The notes: generated from the sequence alone by a model not told the origin. A stretch of 64,000 nt of DNA from Dendrophyllia cribrosa (GCA_024195265.1 JAJLRJ010000001.1:1274910-1338909); one strand, 5' to 3'; positions 12,301-23,667 are shown, numbered from the stretch's first letter. Numbers and translations are program-made.

Positions 12301-15300
12301 CGAAAATGGCGGCTTTACGCTTTAGTGACGCCAGTCACGTCATCTGTTGTCATTATAGACACATGGTTATCTTAATTTGTATAGGACACCTTGGAGTGTC
12401 AAGTCTCTCAACAAATAAGGCTGAAATATGAAAAGTGGTGGGCCGAGTTATGAAAGCGTTATAATAGCACAGGTCGTACGTACCCTATCTCGTAGATAAA
12501 CTCCATGTAATCTTCGTCATCATCAGTCTTTTCTCTAAATTGAATGCAAGTTTTGTCACTCCACTCACCTATTGCTGACTCGATATAACTACGACTTTCA
12601 TCGCCTGCAATAGCATACAGCTGTAGGTATAACTGATCCTTGCAGTAATATTGCAGTTTGAGCAAAAACAGTACACACGTTATGTAAGTTCAAATGCAAG
12701 TGCAATGGTCGAAGGTTATACTTGGCCTGCCGGGAAAAGGATAAGGGTCTGTACCAACTGATTGCAGAATATCACTTGTTAAGTAAGAGGAAACAAATGT
12801 GCTGAAGGAATGATCATTCATAGTTCTCTCACGAACATGGAAATTTAAAATCAAAGTTTAAGATGGCTCGATATAGTATTTTGGTTTCCCTGTATAGTAT
12901 ATTTGGAGGCAAAACAATTAGAGTTATACTTTGCGGATCGTCATCACATTTTACCCCGAAATCAAGATAATATTACAGTATTAATTTGCCATACATGTAT
13001 CGAGGTTGGCGTTGCCATGGCAACGCCATTGGGCTTTTAAGTAGGGCCTCAAAACAGACATATCTTCAATTATCTTTAAAATTCCACGGTGAATTCTGTT
13101 TAAATTTTGCATACGGCCTTCGACCCCTGTGTTCTACCCGAGTACCAACTTTAAAAAAAATCTGTCAGAAATTTTAAAGAAAAAACGCATTTTTTAGAAT
13201 TCGTTGGTAATTTTTTTCTCTGTTGACAGAATTTTTTGAAAATCGCGTAAAACGCACTTTGGATAGAACGAAGTCAACATGCAAAAAATGAAAAAAATTT
13301 ACCGAGCGGAAGCGGAAGTGTGGACTTCGAAAGTTTCAAATTTCTGAAAATTTTGACACGACAAGATCGGCAATTACGCATGCGTGGCAGTTGTCACGCC
13401 ACTCCTCCACGCAGATTTTGTGGTCGATTTGCGGATGTTATTCTTGTTTATTCATTTATAGACAAATCTCTTTCGCGCTGTGCAGCTTTTTGTGAGATAG
13501 AAACTGTTATCTTTTGGATGAATCGTGTCTAGTAATGGCTGGTACATCACTTGCCTTCGAAATGATTAACAATTCTGGCTAAAATCGCTGGATGCTTTGT
13601 TCCTTGTGGTGTGGATGGAATCGCTGCTGTCGGCGCTCTGCTCAAAATTGCGAGCCTCTCTAGGGACGCTGTAAGTCCTGGTAGGACAGGCCACTTTCTG
13701 CAATTTTTTGTGGGAGGCTTTGCTTTACCAGCCCATTATTACTCTGAGAAAAGATGTTATCCCTGAAATTGCACACGCTGGGAGCGTTCGTCTAAAAATA
13801 CCATGTCTTCGAAAGCGAAGGAGGCGGGATTTACATTGCCGTTGTTTACAACGACGGGGACTGAAATAATAATAAATACGCGATGGAGAGCAAAGACATC
13901 TTCCAAAGCATCATGTGCTAAAAAGCTCTTCATTAAAAACAGATTTTAAAACCGATGGAAGATTGCTTCCACAGGGCTTTCCTCCCGGATTGAGCGATTT
14001 ATTCGGGTGTTTTGACAAGGTGAAGACTGTCGGCGAATAGAATTTTTCATGGATGAAAGTGTTTCTTTGAACTCATGCCTAACTGATAGGAGCCTCTGCG
14101 GAGGAGAGAGCCTAAGACAGCGTAGCAATGTGGGAGTGTCAAAACAAAAGAATTGTGGCCGATCAAAACACTGTGGCAATTTGCGATAGCATTACTGGAG
14201 AGAAAAGTGGTGAAATCGCTCAGATGAACAGTATGCACTGGAACGTTTTCTTTGAGCAAAGTTTTCTGGCCATTTATCGATTCCACTGACAGTTTGTTAA
14301 ATCGAGAAGCGTAGTAGCTGATATTGCATTTTGGGAAAATGCACATAGTAATTGTAAGTGTTTACCTGTTTAGTTATAGCTGCTATTTTATCTAACGAAG
14401 TTGTCTCCGTGTCAAAAACTACAAATTGATAATCACTGTAGCCGTGTTGTTGTGTCTTTTCTTGAACGCCAGATCGAAGATTTCCTAATTTTCTCCTTTG
14501 AGTATTTCTGATTTGCTGCTTCATTAAAAGCCATACAACGTCTGCTTCCTGTTTGCTTTTTATTTCCTCTGGTGGTTCGTAGCTGGATAACCCTTTTTTG
14601 TGCATTTTCTTATATAATTGATGACGAGAATCGACCACAAATGTCATGCAGTGTGTGGGAACTTCGTCGCGCACACACTCTGTTGCTGTTTGTTCTTATT
14701 AGAAGATGAACTGTCTTTCCCAACACATTCTGCATTACCTTTTTTAATAGAGTTTAGATTAAGAAAATACACTGCCCCTAAAAACAGCCCAAAATAAACG
14801 GAGGAAAATTGCGTCGATGCGGGGCTGAGTTGTCGATCGAGAAACCATTCTTCACTGCATTCTTGTCAGGGAACTTTAACCGCCCTGTTTTCTTTTTCTC
14901 GGTAAATCACATTACCACCAAAGAAAGAAGAATGTAAACCTAGCTTGCATACACGCGAAAAACACAGTCAACCAGGCCGGCGCAAAAATAAAATTGCGAA
15001 AGGAGTGTTGCGGCCATGTTTGTTTATCTTTTTTCTTGCATGACTCAAATTTTTAAAAGTCCCGCGGGTAAATTAGAACCCAATCTGCGCGCGCCAAAAA
15101 AACTATATCGAGCCACCTTAATGTTTGTTCTCAGAGTTATTTGGTTCCACACCCTTCATTAATCAACGATCAACGAACGTACGTACTACATTGGCTGAAC
15201 ATTTCTAGGTGGACTAGAAGAGACAACATAGAAAGTATTATGTGCCTAAATACTGTTGGCCAGGATTACAGGTTTCATCATTAAAGCAGAACTTGTTTAG

Positions 15301-16723
15301 GGTACATTCTGGATGAGGAGTAAGTACAATAGATGATAATTGCCTTCCCCTTAGACCCTGCCATTCATAGGTTTCAACAAAGCCTATTCACCATCAGCCG
15401 TCTATTCCGCTTAATTTCTGAACCAGAATTGTTGAAAAAGAATTAAATACTTACTGAGGTCATCGGCAATTACATATGGTACTACACCATCTGTCCACAA
15501 TTTCGTAGTATCTCTTACAATTGCTCTCGCCTGAATGTCACTTCCATTCCGTGACGAATTTAACAAGTCTCTCTGTTGTTGTGTGAGTATAATGTCACCT
15601 TCGAAGTAATTCATTCCCAGATTTAACTCGCCATACGTTGCTGGAACAAAAATGTTTTATAAAATAAAGGCTGACAGTGCCAAAGGTAGAAAGTGAACCA
15701 ACATTCCAAAAAGCAGCAAAAACACGAATAACCAATGTAACGAAAGTATTCTGTAAATTGCTTAGTATGACTGTATGAATGAAAATAATAATTACCTTCC
15801 ATTTCTTCGTCGTACATCTTCAAGGATGTTGGGTCTATATTAAAATCTAACCCAGTGAAATTGCTTGTTGTCTTGGCACTAGAAACTGATGAAAAGAAAA
15901 AGTAAGCAAATTTTGAAAAGACGTTTTAAAAATGTTCTACGGAGTTCTCAACATTGATATTTAATTAAGCTTTTGTCTCCTGCTTCACAGCACCTATGCA
16001 GCCTTTTGAAACATTTTCTGCCAAGAAAATTAACACTTCTAGCGGAGCCTGTCCCTAGACTCCGCAAAATGGTAAATGTATTTTTTACCGGGCAGAGCTT
16101 TTCACAGTTTTTCCTTAAACCCACACCACACGAACACCGGCTTTGCCGAAGTTTCCGACTGTATCAATAAAGTGACGTGAATTCTAGGAATATGCATATA
16201 TTAAATCCACCTGTTACGTGCCAGAACTGAATTATAACTGGTATCTTGATATGGGCTGGATTCAACCTAATTGCGTATAATAATCAATGGTATATAGATG
16301 GAGTTTGCTTTCAACGATAACACGATAACACTACATTTTGTACAACATAGTTATCATCCATGTAGAGGGGTCATCCTAAATAATGAAGAGTTCAAGAGGG
16401 GTCACTTGATGAAAATAAATCAAAATTAACCTAAAAGGTACAATGGAGGTGTTATACTTAACTTTCACAAATAACGAGATAAGAAATATCTTGACTATCT
16501 TTAAACATTTTTGTGCAGGCAGTTTCCCCCACGAACAATCCCGTACATGAAATGGCCGACAAAAACGCGTGCAAGTTTTAATCCAACCCCCCCCCGCCTC
16601 CCCCCCCCCCCCCCCCCCCCCACCCGCCTCCCACAAAAACGTCCGTCCCTAATAAATATTCTCACCTTTACTTATGATGACGTGCTGAATGACCAGAATG
16701 GCAAAGAAGTTAAAACCTTTCAT
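9314..16723 (-). CDS. Astacin-like secreted zinc metalloprotease 2 (complete, 7 exons)
   Basis: Secreted zinc endopeptidase, tandem paralogue of the flanking genes. Exons: 16666..16723 (signal peptide from MKGFNF), 15796..15885, 15455..15640 (propeptide FEGD, residues 62-65, then VVPYV), 12484..12604, 11939..12126 ([19 protein letters not shown]; ligands H184, H188, H194, catalytic E185), 10113..10331 (Met-turn SVMHY, Y243 intact) and 9314..9513. Total 353 codons before the stop. The last exon gives a basic tail of about 65 residues with no recognised domain. It is supported by a pyrimidine-rich acceptor, matching phase and an AATAAA at 9009-9014. If the donor at 10111-10112 (GTATGG) is skipped, reading ends at 10054 and the protein is 306 residues, ending just after the protease domain; this could be an isoform. 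Intron 3 carries a 2.3 kb TTAA transposon and intron 5 a 45-bp minisatellite. Confidence 0.9.
9747..9813. repeat. Purine (GA/G)-rich tract
   Basis: About 65 bp almost purely G and A, with several runs of four to seven G, in the last intron of astacin gene 2. Could form a G-quadruplex or triplex. Confidence 0.8.
10604..10782. repeat. 45-bp minisatellite, about four copies
   Basis: Units start at 10604, 10649, 10694 and 10739 (CATAGCAGCCTTTGATTTG...). Unit length is a multiple of three, which produces spurious repetitive reading frames. Located in intron 5 of astacin gene 2. Confidence 0.95.
13011..13024. promoter_or_regulatory. Perfect RFX X-box-like palindrome inside a TTAA transposon
   Basis: GTTGCCATGGCAAC, extended to an 18-bp palindrome with flanking GC. 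It lies 150 bp inside the left end of the element at 12858-15121, in intron 3 of astacin gene 2. Confidence 0.3.
13946..14674 (-). pseudogene. Degraded DEDD (DnaQ/TREX-like) exonuclease
   Basis: Minus-strand pieces keep Exo I ([10 protein letters not shown], near 14410) and Exo II (LIGHNS followed, in another frame, by FDTPTLL, near 14140). The frame changes between LIGHNS and FDTPTLL and is broken after the Exo I block, where an intron-like GT..AG stretch of about 48 nt is seen; the normal block between them is short. So this is a pseudogene. It sits inside the TTAA element 12858-15121. Family: 3'-5' exonuclease, RNase H-like fold. Confidence 0.6.
16587..16631. repeat. Poly-C tract
   Basis: C-rich run interrupted by GCCT and A, in intron 1 of astacin gene 2 about 35 bp downstream of the signal-peptide exon. 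Confidence 0.9.
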
Positions 16724-17022
16724 ATCTTTTCATGTGCAGTGTTTTCGTCTGTCAAATAAAACATGTGTTCTCTTTTCAGCTGCTTTGGTCCATTCGCTTA
16801 AGGCCGAAATAGTTACAACGCTTGAGAAAAGTATAGCACTTTGAAATTAAATACGTTCAACATTGATCTTTACAGGCAATATAAAGAAAAAAGAATGACC
16901 AGTACTGAGTTGATTTATATAGATCGTCAGTGAAAGTATTAACATGACTGTACATTAAACGATATAAATATATTCCTAACCGTATTATAGGCTATATACT
17001 CATATTATTAAGTATTAAGTCT

Positions 17023-17438
17023 TTAAAGTGCACCTAACCCCCAATTTTTTTTCTTTTAATCAACTCAATGTACGTTAAAATATTTCTTGTTTTTAACGTC
17101 GCGTTAGAGAGTTATAGAGATTAATTGAATTTACAAAATGCTAATTAGATGACGTCAAATCAAGACTTTACCATTATTTCTACTTCAATTTAAGAAATAC
17201 TAAATAAAAACTGTTAATAGTCAATTGATTTGTAAAAATAATATTACTTGGAGGTGGAAACAAGTAGTTGTATAATAAACGAGTCTTAATTTGACGTTAT
17301 CTTATATTACATTTTGTAAATTCAAACCTCTATAATCACTAACGCAACGTTAAAAACAAGAAATATTTAACTATTCGACTTTCCAACGTACATAGAGTTG
17401 ATTAAGCGAAAAAAAATTGGGGGTTAGGTGTACTTTAA
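17023..17438. mobile_element. TTAA-flanked palindromic MITE
   Basis: Arms of about 140 bp at each end are inverted copies. Termini read TTAA-AGTGCACCTAACCCCC and its inverse ending ACCCCC..., i.e. AGTACACCTAACCCCC on the other strand, then TTAA. Lies 300 bp upstream of the astacin gene 2 start codon. Confidence 0.8.
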
Positions 17439-18690
17439 GTATCTTAAGTTCGAGTAGCCATTTCCACTGTGTTAGAATTTCCATGGGCAATGACGGCTGG
17501 TGTACATTTCAACAGAAATAAATATTCCTTTAAATAGTTATATTTCTGTAATCTTTCAGTTATTGCTACATTTGACGGTGACAATATATATTTTGATGGC
17601 GCCCTACCGACACCTTTATCGCAATCCAATCTAATGTTTTGTCTGGGAACCGGCCGTTATAGTAATACAACTGCCGGCTAGGCGTTTAAAGTTATCTATC
17701 ATAAGAAGAAACTGGAATATATATAAAAGAACATACCCCTATAATCTGAGTTGCACGCCTTCTCCGTATCTAAACCGATAGAATGAATCTGAATTTGAAT
17801 CTGAAAATGAGACCACTGCTTTTTGTTGAAGTTTTCGCTCTGTGCGATGGTAAACTTGATAAAAGTCTTGCAGGTACGGGAGCGTGTAATGACAAACAAG
17901 CAAATAGATTTTAGACAGGTATTTGGTAACGGTTCAGAGCACTTAGTTGGTATTTCATTGCAAAATTGCTGTGTCTGTGACCGTTGGAGATCATTTGGAA
18001 ACGTCACGCTGAGCTTTTGTCACGTTTGCACAGATCACCCGTAAAAATTATCAACTAAAAATACTAGGGACTTTAACCAACCACAGCGGCAACGCCCAGA
18101 AAAAAACGTCATTTAAAAAGTAAGTTATTTCAACTTTTCTAATGTAGCCAACTATATGAAGGCCCAGAGCTAAAATTTCTAGCCTGGCGTCCTCATCTCA
18201 AATTGGTTCATTTTCCCTCAGTTGTGGCTGTGCAGAGAATGATACAGAAGTATACCAAGAAAGCACACATGCAGAAGCGTTGTATAGTTAGTGAAAGCCT
18301 GTTGTTTTGTACATTTCTCGTTGCCATAAGCCGTCCTGGTTGCTTACATTTCCTATTAATGCTGGAGAACGGTCATAGATTCTGGAATTCGATGGCTGGT
18401 TTCTGGATTAAAAGGCTAGACTCGGATTTTGGGGTTCATATAATTCAAGGAATGCGCTCCATTTACGCAAACAACCCGGTCATGCCGCGCATAAACATTG
18501 GACGAAAAAAGATACGAAATGTAGCCATTTTAGCTGGAAAGGATGAAAAGACCACAAAAATGCATCACCCCAATTATATTAATTCTCAAGCGCTGCAAAT
18601 TTTTAATTTCTCCATGTGAATGTATAAGTTCCCAAGATTTCCCTTTTCCATCACCTTCGGTAAAAGTAAATCTAACTTGGGAGAAACATG
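17439..18690. other. Gap between astacin genes 2 and 3: no gene recognised
   Basis: Contains one plus-strand open frame of 138 codons (18203-18619) with no recognised domain, no clear splice context and ordinary composition. Treated as chance. Confidence 0.5.
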
Positions 18691-18705
18691 AAAAATCCGA
18701 TGTCT

Positions 18706-18711
18706 TTTATT
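18706..18711 (-). terminator. Poly(A) signal of astacin gene 3
   Basis: AATAAA on the minus strand 55 nt after the stop at 18766; fits a short 3' UTR. Confidence 0.6.
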
Positions 18712-18765
18712 CCTCAGTTCCAAAAATACATGAACTGCATGCACTGCATTTTTTCTTTGTAATTG

Positions 18766-21700
18766 TCAATGATATTGTCCCAAAAGCTTTCGTGTGGCTA
18801 TTTTTCGGACTCCGTGGTTGATGCATTGATAAAGCAGTTGTCCTTTCTGTACATCCAAAGCACTGAGCTTTTCTCTTTGTCCAATTCGTACTCCTTTAAC
18901 ATTTGCGAGTAGAGTCCTCATTCCTCTTTCTCGAGCAAAGAAGAATGAACCAAAATGCATCATGGAATTGTAGTCGTATGGCACATCTAACAAATCAGTG
19001 TAAAGGGTTGTAAATCTTTCCTTTCTGAAATGAACTCTGCACCCTGTGGAATATAGAATTCAGGAAAGACATCAACAGTGTCAGTTCAAAGGAATAGCCA
19101 ACTTATAGGTTAATTCAGTTAATAACTCGCCAAGAAAACGGACCAATTTATTTGTGATTAAGATTAATGTTGACATCATAAACGATAGACGAAAGATGAT
19201 GGCACAGTAATGACATACAAAGATTTTACTAAAAAGTACAAAAATATTAAGTCAAACTTTCTTCAGTTTTATCAGATGTTATCAGCGATTCCAAAACGTC
19301 TTTTTATTTTAGCGAAGAATACTGATATAGAAAAAGAGAACCTCAAGACAGGAAGACTTGTAGCCGTAGGCCCAGACTTTGAAATAGATTTATCAAAAAT
19401 GAAGTGTAAGGACTATTATTTGTTGTTTATTGAAGCAAAATATGTGCGTCCAACAGGATTTCGAAAATGGTCGAATTATTTTGGTAGGGATGTCACAAAA
19501 GAGTGTGAAAACAGCTTAAAATTGACTAGAAGTATCTGTCAAGATACAAAAGTTATACAAACAACTTTTAAATTATTGCACCGCATTATCTTCACCAAAA
19601 AAGAATTGGAATTTTGTAGTATTGTTTCTGATGCAAAGTGTATATATCGTGCACAAGAAGACTCTATAGAACATTGCCTTTTTCAGTGTCCAATAGTGAC
19701 AGATTTTATCTCTAGCATATCCAATTGGTTTGAACGGGAGACTAACCAAAGCTTTGAATTAAATAACTACTATCTTCTTTTTGGGTCTGCAATTAACAAT
19801 GTAGAACATCTAAAAACCGATTATAAAAAACTTATAGAAAATCATCTTATCATATACTTGAGACATTATATTATATCTAACAAAGTGTGGGATAATAATC
19901 TTGTAGTAAAAGAATTTCGGAACAGTTTTCGAAAGTATTGCAAATCGCTTAGGATAAATAACCCTTTTACATAAATTTTGTAATTATAACTGATGAATTG
20001 CTCTGAACTGTATTTCAATTGTACTGTAGCATTTGGAAATATATTTCTAGTGTTAATGTTGTAATTAGTGTAATCAGTGTTAAACTAGTGTAATTAGTGT
20101 TTAATCAATGTTAAAGTTTCCCATCAAATAAAAAAAAATAAAATAAAATAAAAAATAAATAAACGATAACTTCCAAAACAATGTAGTGTCACACAATGGT
20201 CGACAGCATAGCCTGCGAAAAAATAGGCGCATGTTTTGTACTGCATGTTGCCTCCTGGTCGGAGCCTTATTGTATTTTAACAAAATCATTATATTTCAAG
20301 TCGAACTGCTCTACAACGGCTTGCCTCGGACAGCATCTTTCGACCAGAGAGAGTCAGGAAAACATTGATGGTCGTAGTAACAAGGTGGTCGCCTGGCTGA
20401 AGTGCAAGAATGTTACCGTTTGTGTGGGGTTTAACCGTATTTATTTATAATTACCAGGCATGACATTTTGCCAGACAACCATTAGGTATCGATCCCGATC
20501 AGGTCGGTTATGCTCGTGGAAGAAGCCGAGCGCATGCCCAATTTCGTGCAATATGTTCCCCTTGGTGCACGTGATGGTTACGTTGCTTCCAAACGGTGTG
20601 GGAGACCCGCACGACATGTCTGCAAATTCAGTTCCGGTGGATCCTACAGAAATGACTTGCCGACCTCCAGTACGGCCTATGCTTGACGAGCAACTGTAAG
20701 AAAATTAAAGAGAAAACAAATTAGTAAAATTATGGGAACGGGTGGCTTGTCGCCCAAAAAACTTACACCATTCACGATCGGTAAACTGTCACTGGCTATG
20801 GGTCTAATTAATCATAATATGAACTTTTAAAAATCACCAGAATTGGTTATTCGCAATTTACCGTGGGCTTCTCGTCCTCTCTGCAGAGGTAACTGACCGA
20901 TCTAACTGGAGGTTCCATAGCATCATCATTCCAATCCTGGTAATTGTCCTTATGCTATATTTTAGCTAGCAGTCACGTAATTACGTAACTCCAGACTTGT
21001 GAGCGAGCGAGCGAAGACCATGCGACCCCAGGCTCTCTCCCCCACAGCTTCGAAAAAGCTCGTTAATGCATGCTACCATGCTACCTAAAAGCAAACAATT
21101 CAGTATGTCTTCGTTGCCTTTTGTATACCATACCCTCCTTCGTACGTAAACTCGATGTAATCCTCTTCAAACGTTCTCTCTTTAAAAGTGATACAAATCT
21201 TATCTTGCCACTCTTGGATTGCTGAACGAATGTTTATTAGACTTATCGTACCTGTAATTCATAAAGCAACAAAACAAGAAATAATTATTTACGAAATGCA
21301 GATTGTCTCTATTTTGGGGAAAAGGGATGTTTTCTTTTATGGAAAGTTGTGTAGCTTAATAAAATTAATCTGTTTTTCAGATCCACACTACTCTTCCCCG
21401 CCCTCACTTCGACGAAGATATCGCGATCCCAACCGGCCTTTCCTGGACATGCTTTGCCGTGACGCGATCCCAACGGGCCTTTCCTGGACATGCTCTGCCG
21501 TGACGCGATCCCAACGGCCTTTCCTGGACATGCTCTGCCGTGACGTGATCCCAACCGGTCGGTTTTCCTGGACATGCTCTGCCGTGACGCGACCTCAACC
21601 GGCCGGTTTTCCTGGACATGCTCTGCCGTGGGACTGTTTGATTATTTTTTCGGTCACGTTTACATTTTTTTCAGACAAGATCGATTGACAAGGCGAAGTT

Positions 21701-23607
21701 AGCTGGAATCGCGGTCACATTTGACGAACTGGCTAGCTTGGATTTTTGGACATTTTATTGTCCTTACCAGTAAAGGGGGAGAAAATTCAACCTTGTATTG
21801 CCTTATGCGCTATTTCTTATTTGCCCACCTGGTTGCCAGGTCTCTCTCGGCTTCTCGTGGTTGCAATATCAGTGATCCCATGACGCTGACATAAGGCAGC
21901 GCTTAATTGTTCGAGGAAGGGCCCTTCATCGAGTGTCAGCGCTTTATGGTCCTTTGTCAATTCAAAGAAATTACGATATACACTGTATGTATTTTTCAGG
22001 AAGTGTACTTACGCAATCCTTTAGCTAAGGTATATGGTACCGTTTTGTTCAACCAAAGTTTTCGAAAGCTCAGTCCTCGCGCCGACTCTCTATTTTGTAT
22101 GGAGTCATCTTTCGGATGTTTCTGCACAATGTCACTCTGTTCTTCCGTTAACGCCAGGTCACCTTCAAAATACTGTTCACCAAGGTTTAACTCCCCAAAT
22201 GTTTCTGTTTCATCAATTAGAAAAAGCCAACAAGAGAAAGACAAATGAACAGAGGCAAGAATAAAGGGCCTTAGTTTTTAACGAAACTGGTGCTACGCCG
22301 GTGAGGGAGTTTAATCAACTGAGTTGATAAAGTAAATTGGCTACCGTTAAGAGATTGAAAAACTGATGTTTCGAGCCCTACTGTTGTGTAGGGAAATGCC
22401 GCAGATCGCCGTGGCTTTCTCTACACCAGGATAATGAAAAGCTATAAAAATCTAGAACAAAAATTCATCTTCCAAATCCGCACTATTATGATTTTACCTT
22501 ATTAACTCAGTTGATAAAACTAAATTTAAGAAGTAAGAATATAATAGTTCAGTAAGGCATGTTGTGTAGATGTTCGTCAGTCGCACTGTGTAAGTTAACA
22601 TTTCAAGTGTTTGCGATACGATACAAGCAAATAATATGAAACATGCAAAACAATGACAGAACCACCTGTAGGCGCACTATTAGCTACCATTTCAGTTTTC
22701 TACAAAACGCTATGGTTTTCAAAATATCGTTTAGATGAATAGATAAATAGACAAATGCATGACTTGGTGTGTATGTGGGTGGACTATATGGACTCCAATG
22801 TATAACCAATGCTAAAAATTATCATCGATCATCATATGGCGTAGCTAACGTTGGCAAACTTGTGTTGGCAGACTCAAGTTGCCGTGTGTGAACGTGACAT
22901 CAACAGCTAATTGGCAAACATGTTGGCAAGCTGCTGGCGACAATGGAAGTTGTTTTTATTTTTCACCATGTTAAACTCCTTTAAGTTGCAAACTGGCATC
23001 TTGACGTGTGAGCGTAAGCTGCAACTTCAGTATGTGCAACTTCGTTTCTCAAGGTCCTCGCTGATCTTCTTCTCTCGAGAAGAAAGACCCCGGAAAAGAA
23101 GGTTGAGGTTTGTGGAAGTTTGCCGAGAGAGCCAACGTTTTAGAGATTGCCAACTGCAGTTTGCCGAGATTGCCAACGTTTTAGAGATTGCCAACTGCAG
23201 TTTGCCGAGATTGCCAACGTTTTAGAGATTGCCAACTGTAGTTTGTCGTGTGAAGGGGCCTACAGATATTTATATTAGTTGCCTTACCTCTCATTTCTTC
23301 GTCGTACATTTCTAGCACCATCATGGGATCAGAATCACTGGTGTCGTCTTGTATCAGAATGGGACAACCGATTAGCACAATCGAATAGCACAAAAAACTC
23401 CCAACACTAGAATAGTACGTTGATTATCAAAGCATATTGAATTTGGTCGTTCAACTAATTAATTGCCATGCTTTCTATACAGCAGTACCTTTATGTTACA
23501 GATTTCTATCAGTGATTCTCTGCTGTCAACTTACCATTATTTGAAAAGACTGCACAAGCAATAACCATCATGGAAAAGAACATTAGGGTTGTTAGATAGA
23601 GCTTCAT
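18766..23607 (-). CDS. Astacin-like secreted zinc metalloprotease 3, with Met-turn Tyr replaced by Phe
   Basis: Secreted astacin-family protein of 319 residues. Exons: 23535..23607 (signal peptide MKLYLTTLMFFSMMV...), 23288..23347, 22013..22204 (propeptide FEGD, about 57-60), 21134..21251, 20455..20693 (HEIGHALGFFHEHNRPDRD; ligands H197, H201, H207, catalytic E198) and 18766..19043. All phases agree. The zinc-site exon is 51 nt longer than in genes 1 and 2, adding 17 residues (about 169-185) with an extra Cys before the active-site helix. The Met-turn reads SMMHF (254-258): the Tyr that is the usual fifth zinc ligand and transition-state residue is Phe here. A TATA-like box lies 51 nt upstream of the ATG and AATAAA 55 nt after the stop. 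The last intron holds a truncated LINE and the D-C intron a GC-richer minisatellite. Activity may be altered; that is inference. Confidence 0.9.
19178..20168 (+). mobile_element. 5'-truncated L1/Tx1-like LINE with 10-bp target-site duplication
   Basis: Direct repeats ATAAACGATA at 19178-19187 and 20159-20168 flank an insert that ends in a (TAAA)n-type tail (20129-20158). Before the tail are TGTAATTAGTG-type short repeats. The insert starts inside coding sequence, the hallmark of 5'-truncated target-primed reverse transcription. It lies in the last intron of astacin gene 3, opposite to the gene. Confidence 0.85.
19210..19974 (+). pseudogene. C-terminal part of a non-LTR reverse transcriptase protein
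   Basis: 254-residue open frame, uninterrupted. It lacks the endonuclease and the polymerase FADD box but has the typical post-polymerase Cys/His segment (IEHCLFQCPIVTDF) and basic C-terminus of L1/Tx1-clade ORF2 proteins. The frame is intact from the truncation point to the stop, so the insertion looks fairly young. Not functional because the catalytic part is missing. Confidence 0.75.
21423..21632. repeat. 40-45 bp GC-richer minisatellite, about five copies
   Basis: Units carry GCGATCCCAAC and CCTGGACATGCTCTGCC; unit length varies because of a CGG/GGTCGG insertion in the last two. Lies in the intron between 21251 and 22013 of astacin gene 3, distinctly GC-richer than its surroundings. Confidence 0.9.
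23130..23245. repeat. 41-bp tandem repeat, about 2.5 copies
   Basis: Units contain AGAGATTGCCAACTGCAG and TTTGCCGAGATTGCCAACG. Lies within 50 bp downstream of the donor of exon 2 of astacin gene 3. Confidence 0.85.
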
Positions 23608-23657
23608 TTTAATTCATTGATTCCTGCATGAGGCTGCATTCATTAGTAGAGGGTTGA

Positions 23658-23667
23658 TTTTTTTATA
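23658..23667 (-). promoter_or_regulatory. TATA-like box upstream of astacin gene 3
   Basis: Reads TATAAAAAAA on the minus strand, 51-60 nt upstream of the start codon at 23607, leaving room for a transcription start about 30 nt downstream and a short leader. No equally good box is seen before genes 1 and 2. Chance occurrence in AT-rich DNA is possible. Confidence 0.4.

Larger units (their letters stand above)
12858..15121. mobile_element. TTAA-flanked DNA transposon (Kolobok-like) carrying exonuclease remains
   Basis: Ends are TTAA-GATGGCTCGATATAG on the left (12858) and its inverse CTATATCGAGCCACC-TTAA on the right (to 15121). TTAA duplications with GG/GA-starting termini fit Kolobok; piggyBac also uses TTAA. 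The same terminal sequence (GGTGGCTCGAT) bounds the large foldback at 35441-37383, so this is a family. Inserted in intron 3 of astacin gene 2. Carries a degraded DEDD exonuclease on the minus strand; no transposase recognised. Confidence 0.7.

Noticed and set aside
18203..18619. 138-codon plus-strand frame near the 3' end of astacin gene 3
   Set aside because: No recognised motif and no supporting signals; length can arise by chance in this composition.
21188..21688. Plus-strand 166-codon frame with repeated FLDMLCRD units
   Set aside because: Runs antisense through an astacin exon and then through the GC-richer minisatellite; repeat artefact.
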